Shown here piece after piece: positions 62,048 to 64,000 of a stretch of 64,000 bases of DNA; position 1 is the stretch's first letter; each line of letters opens with the position of its first letter. Made by a program: the position numbers and the translations under genes. The notes beneath the pieces were generated by a model. It was not told the DNA's origin, made no database searches, and saw nothing but the letters and a program-made list of their open reading frames with translations. The stretch comes from Actinomycetota bacterium (GTDB taxonomy: Bacteria > Actinomycetota > Thermoleophilia > BMS3ABIN01): contig JACRMB010000005.1 in assembly GCA_016235065.1 (NCBI GenBank), positions 135,524-199,523 on the forward strand. The letters run 5' to 3'.

Positions 62048-62709
62048 CAAGCACCCCTGCTTCCGGCTGCGCGCGCGACTCGGGCCCTGGCCTTGTCCAG
62101 CTCATTTCTAAGCTCTGCGGTTGCCGCAACCATGTCGTCAGCCATCGCCACGGCGCCTATGAGCGCTACGCCGTCAGCGCCCGCCTCTATGCATTCGGCC
62201 AGGTTTCCCGCATCGATTCCGCCGATGGCAATAACAGGCACGTTGACCACAGCTTTCACCTTGGCGATGCGCTGCACTCCCACAGGCGGCTTTCCGGGTT
62301 TGTTGATTGTGGAGAAAATGGGTCCTACGCCGACATAGCTGGCGCTCTCCTGCTCGGCCTTGATCGCCTCGTCATGCTTGCTCGTGGACTTGCCTATGAT
62401 CAGCGAGTTGCCCAGCATGCGCCGGGCGGATGGCACAGAGATATCGTCCGGACCAACATGAAGCCCCTCAGCTTTGGATGCCATGGCTATACCGACATGG
62501 TCGTTGATGATCAGCGGGATGCCGGCGTCGAGAGTCAACTTATGGATGGCGGTCGCGATCTGCAACGCCTGCCCCATCGGGCGTTTTTTCACCCGCAACT
62601 GGATGGCGGTTGCCCCGCCTTCGATAGCCGCAAGGGCAACGTCATAATGATCCCGCCCTAGTTCGGGTAGTGATTGAGTTACGATATATAATCCGAAATC
62701 AACTTTCAT
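62047..62709 (-). CDS. thiE: Thiamin-phosphate synthase
   Basis: Joins HMP-PP and thiazole phosphate to thiamin phosphate. It is a TIM barrel with GLYIVTQSLPELGRD, EGGATAIQLRVKKRPMGQAL, PLIINDHVGIAMASKAEGLHVGPDD, YVGVGPIFSTINKPGKPPVG and the phosphate site IAIGGIDAGNLAECIEAGADGVALIGA. It is 220 residues. Its ATG overlaps by 4 nt the stop of a short frame (62706-62889), and it couples to thiC downstream. Confidence 0.96.
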   Translation of the reverse strand: MKVDFGLYIVTQSLPELGRDHYDVALAAIEGGATAIQLRVKKRPMGQALQIATAIHKLTLDAGIPLIINDHVGIAMASKAEGLHVGPDDISVPSARRMLGNSLIIGKSTSKHDEAIKAEQESASYVGVGPIFSTINKPGKPPVGVQRIAKVKAVVNVPVIAIGGIDAGNLAECIEAGADGVALIGAVAMADDMVAATAELRNELDKARARVARAAGSRGA

Positions 62710-62889
62710 TCAGCACTGTCTTTCGTCAGTCGCCTGAAGAACTCCTCGTGTCTGGGGCAGAATTCGACAGTTTTTACAGTTGCCGCCTTACGGAGCCGCA
62801 ACTGCCGGTGAAGCCTTCGTCTCGAATCGTACATGTACCAGGCAGTCATCGGCAAATGAGTCAGCAAGCTGCAGTTTGCAGTTATGCAA
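62706..62889 (-). pseudogene. Possible small Cys/His protein gene, broken by a frameshift
   Basis: Between thi4 and thiE two short frames appear to be halves of one protein. The first starts at a TTG 3 nt after the thi4 stop and runs to a TAA at 62788-62790 (HNCKLQLADSFADDCLVHVRFETKASP). The second, in another frame, gives TVKTVEFCPRHEEFFRRLTKDSAE and ends in an ATGA overlap with thiE, as a real operon gene would. The shift lies near 62785-62795. The intact product would be about 60 residues with Cys and His pairs. It could be a decayed gene, a sequence error or chance. Confidence 0.35.
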
Positions 62890-62892
62890 TAG

Positions 62893-63690
62893 TCAAGATA
62901 CGGCGACTTTTTCCGGGAACATCTCCAGGACTACTTCCGCGGCCCGCTTGCCTGACAGCAGCATACCCCCGAAGGTCGGACCCATCCTTGGCAGGCCATA
63001 TGCTGTCGAGACCGCCATCCCGGTGATCACGAGGCCGGGCATGAATTCCCCTGTATGTTCGACCAGCAGATCTTCGGAGCGTTCTACCCACATGGCACCG
63101 AATCCAACCGTCTTTGCCAGCCCACGCTTTTCCAGGATTGAGAGGACACAGGCGTCATGACCAGTCGAATCGATCACTACCTTGCATTCGATGGCAACGG
63201 GATCGACGCAGGTGATCTGCCGCGGCAGCGACTGGATCGGAGTCCAGTTGATGACAACCCCTGCCACACGGTTGCCTTCCCGTAGCACGACATCCTCGAA
63301 CACGGTCATGTTGGCGAATTTCACGCCCGCGTCGCAGGCTGCGGCGATGAGTTTGGAACAGGCGTGCGGACCATCGGCGACGAACAGGCCTTCCTGTGGT
63401 TCCTCGTATGGTATGCCCAGTTCGTCGAGCACTTCCTGGGCTGGAGCGCGGAATGTCACCTTGTTCATCAGGTACCCGCCGATCCAGAAACCGCCGCCGA
63501 TGTAGTTGTTCCGTTCGATGATCAGGGTCTTGAGCCCCTTTGAGGCAAGTTCCCTGCCTGCCATCAGTCCGCTGGGGCCACCGCCTATGATGATCACATC
63601 GCTTTCCACATACTCATCGAACTGCTTCATGAAGCCGCCGACTATCGCCCGCGTCACATCTTTCTCGTCTACCGGATGAAATAGAGCCAT
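62893..63690 (-). CDS. thi4: Thi4-family thiazole synthase (with active-site-position Cys)
   Basis: Makes the adenylated thiazole of thiamin from NAD+, glycine and a sulfur source, replacing ThiS/F/G/H. It has an FAD/NAD-type Rossmann start ([19 protein letters not shown]), [36 protein letters not shown] and the C-terminal [19 protein letters not shown]. Cys161 lies in ITCVDP, aligned with the sulfur-donor Cys of yeast Thi4, where many archaeal enzymes have His. The ATG at 63690 (265 residues) has AAAGGA upstream; the longer frame runs into the riboswitch terminator. Confidence 0.93.
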   Translation of the reverse strand: MALFHPVDEKDVTRAIVGGFMKQFDEYVESDVIIIGGGPSGLMAGRELASKGLKTLIIERNNYIGGGFWIGGYLMNKVTFRAPAQEVLDELGIPYEEPQEGLFVADGPHACSKLIAAACDAGVKFANMTVFEDVVLREGNRVAGVVINWTPIQSLPRQITCVDPVAIECKVVIDSTGHDACVLSILEKRGLAKTVGFGAMWVERSEDLLVEHTGEFMPGLVITGMAVSTAYGLPRMGPTFGGMLLSGKRAAEVVLEMFPEKVAVS

Positions 63691-63709
63691 GGATGTTCCT
63701 TTCGTAATG

Positions 63710-63738
63710 AAAAAGGCCGCGCCAACGCGTGGCACGGC
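63710..63738 (-). terminator. Riboswitch expression platform: intrinsic terminator
   Basis: On the minus strand the stem GCCGTGCCA/TGGCGCGGC (one G-U pair) with a short loop is followed by CTTTTTC. It lies between the TPP aptamer and the thi4 ribosome site, so TPP binding probably ends transcription early. Confidence 0.85.
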
Positions 63739-63756
63739 TCATCCATGGTGAGAGTC

Positions 63757-63841
63757 CTCCCTACGCTGGCATTACCCAGATCAGGTTCACGGGGTCAGTG
63801 ACATATCACTTTCTCAGCCGCTCAAGCGCAGCTCCCCCTAT
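63757..63841 (-). promoter_or_regulatory. TPP riboswitch (THI element)
   Basis: The minus-strand aptamer has the conserved pieces in order: GGGGGAGC at the 5' end, GGCTGAGA, GACCC, GAACCTGATCTGGGTAATGCCAGCG in its shorter blocks (CTGATCTGG, TAATGCCAGCG) and TAGGGA at the 3' end. It controls thi4-thiE-thiC-thiL-thiD. Confidence 0.97.
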
Positions 63842-63854
63842 GTTTTGTAAAGCG

Positions 63855-63863
63855 ATTATATCA
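63855..63863 (-). promoter_or_regulatory. Extended -10 promoter of the thiamin operon
   Basis: The minus strand reads TGATATAAT, a perfect -10 hexamer with an extended TGn, 14 nt before the riboswitch. The -35 (TTAATC at 17 nt) is weak. Confidence 0.6.
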
Positions 63864-63889
63864 TCCGGGCGCAAGATGATTAAGGCAGT

Positions 63890-64000
63890 TCACCGCTTCT
63901 TGATCGTTGGCATAAAAACAGCGGGCCAATTGCCCGCCTCGAAACGCTTCTCTATATAGTTGTTCATTTTACTTATTTGTTGCAGCCTAACCTGCGCCCA
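63890..64000 (-). CDS. C-terminal end of an unidentified protein, cut by window edge
   Basis: An open minus-strand frame enters from beyond the window and ends with TGA at 63890-63892. The visible 36 residues are basic and helical (QISKMNNYIEKRFEAGNW, then PAVFMPTIKKR). That is too little for identification; it might also be a short gene starting at the internal ATG. Its stop lies just upstream of the thiamin operon promoter. Confidence 0.4.
   Translation of the reverse strand, partial: WAQVRLQQISKMNNYIEKRFEAGNWPAVFMPTIKKR

Noticed and set aside
63691-63735. Upstream extension of Thi4 from a GTG
   Set aside because: It would begin inside the riboswitch terminator; the ATG at 63690 has the ribosome site and the family start.

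Overview
The window reads as ordinary chromosome from a bacterium, most likely a deep, poorly cultured lineage of Actinomycetota. Evidence for this is a dnaK-grpE-dnaJ-hspR heat-shock operon, a DUF501-ppx-FtsB/DivIC block, a sortase with an LPXTG protein, a SigB/SigF-type sigma factor with an RsbW-like kinase, and a CwlM-like amidase. Less usual passengers are an archaeal-type PEP carboxylase, a Thi4-type thiazole synthase, and a GlnRS beside GatCAB. No phage, transposase gene or CRISPR array was seen. The species cannot be named from the sequence alone.

Layout. 1-4.6 kb (minus): gatC-gatA-gatB followed by a truncated archaeal-type ppcA. 4.8-13.5 kb (minus): one chemosensory operon, cheW-mcp-cheA(REC)-cheB-REC/GAF/GGDEF-cheR(TPR). 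Its parts match the Wsp surface-sensing class, whose output is c-di-GMP rather than flagellar control. 13.6-34.6 kb: a large exopolysaccharide/glycan locus. It has a CpsB-type phosphatase, a sortase, two initiating sugar transferases, two O-antigen-ligase/polymerase-like proteins, four glycosyltransferases, a methyltransferase, an aminotransferase, a CapD/PglF dehydratase, an LPXTG surface protein, and two chain-length/tyrosine-kinase systems (one fused, one split CpsC/CpsD). No flippase is present. 34.8-37.1 kb: a Met-rich secreted protein with an OmpR-type two-component system and a three-fold 11-nt direct repeat. 37.2-39.9 kb: a DJ-1-family protein, a Cys-rich protein and a stress sigma-factor operon, with two candidate SigB-type promoters. 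39.9-44.7 kb: tRNA-Leu, ppx, DUF501, divIC, pyruvate kinase, a small Cys-rich protein and rex. 44.9-50.9 kb: dnaK operon and glnS. 51.0-56.3 kb: four tRNAs (two Gln, Pro, Glu), pilT, an ABC-2 transporter and gltX. 56.4-58.8 kb: an NlpC/P60 endopeptidase that appears to start at ATC, and a CwlM-like amidase. 58.9-63.9 kb: a TPP-riboswitch-controlled thiamin operon (thi4, a broken small frame, thiE, thiC, thiL, thiD), then the tail of another gene.

How the parts fit. The likely biological theme is surface life. A Wsp-like array with a possible haem-binding receptor would make c-di-GMP next to genes for extracellular polysaccharide and a sortase-anchored surface protein; PilT twitching machinery lies elsewhere in the window. 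The thiamin operon is coherent: Thi4 replaces ThiS/F/G/H, ThiC makes the pyrimidine, ThiD phosphorylates it, ThiE joins the two halves and ThiL makes TPP, which feeds back on the riboswitch.

Start codons are often TTG or GTG. Several starts were moved inward or outward from the longest frame, using ribosome binding sites, overlaps with the upstream gene and family lengths.
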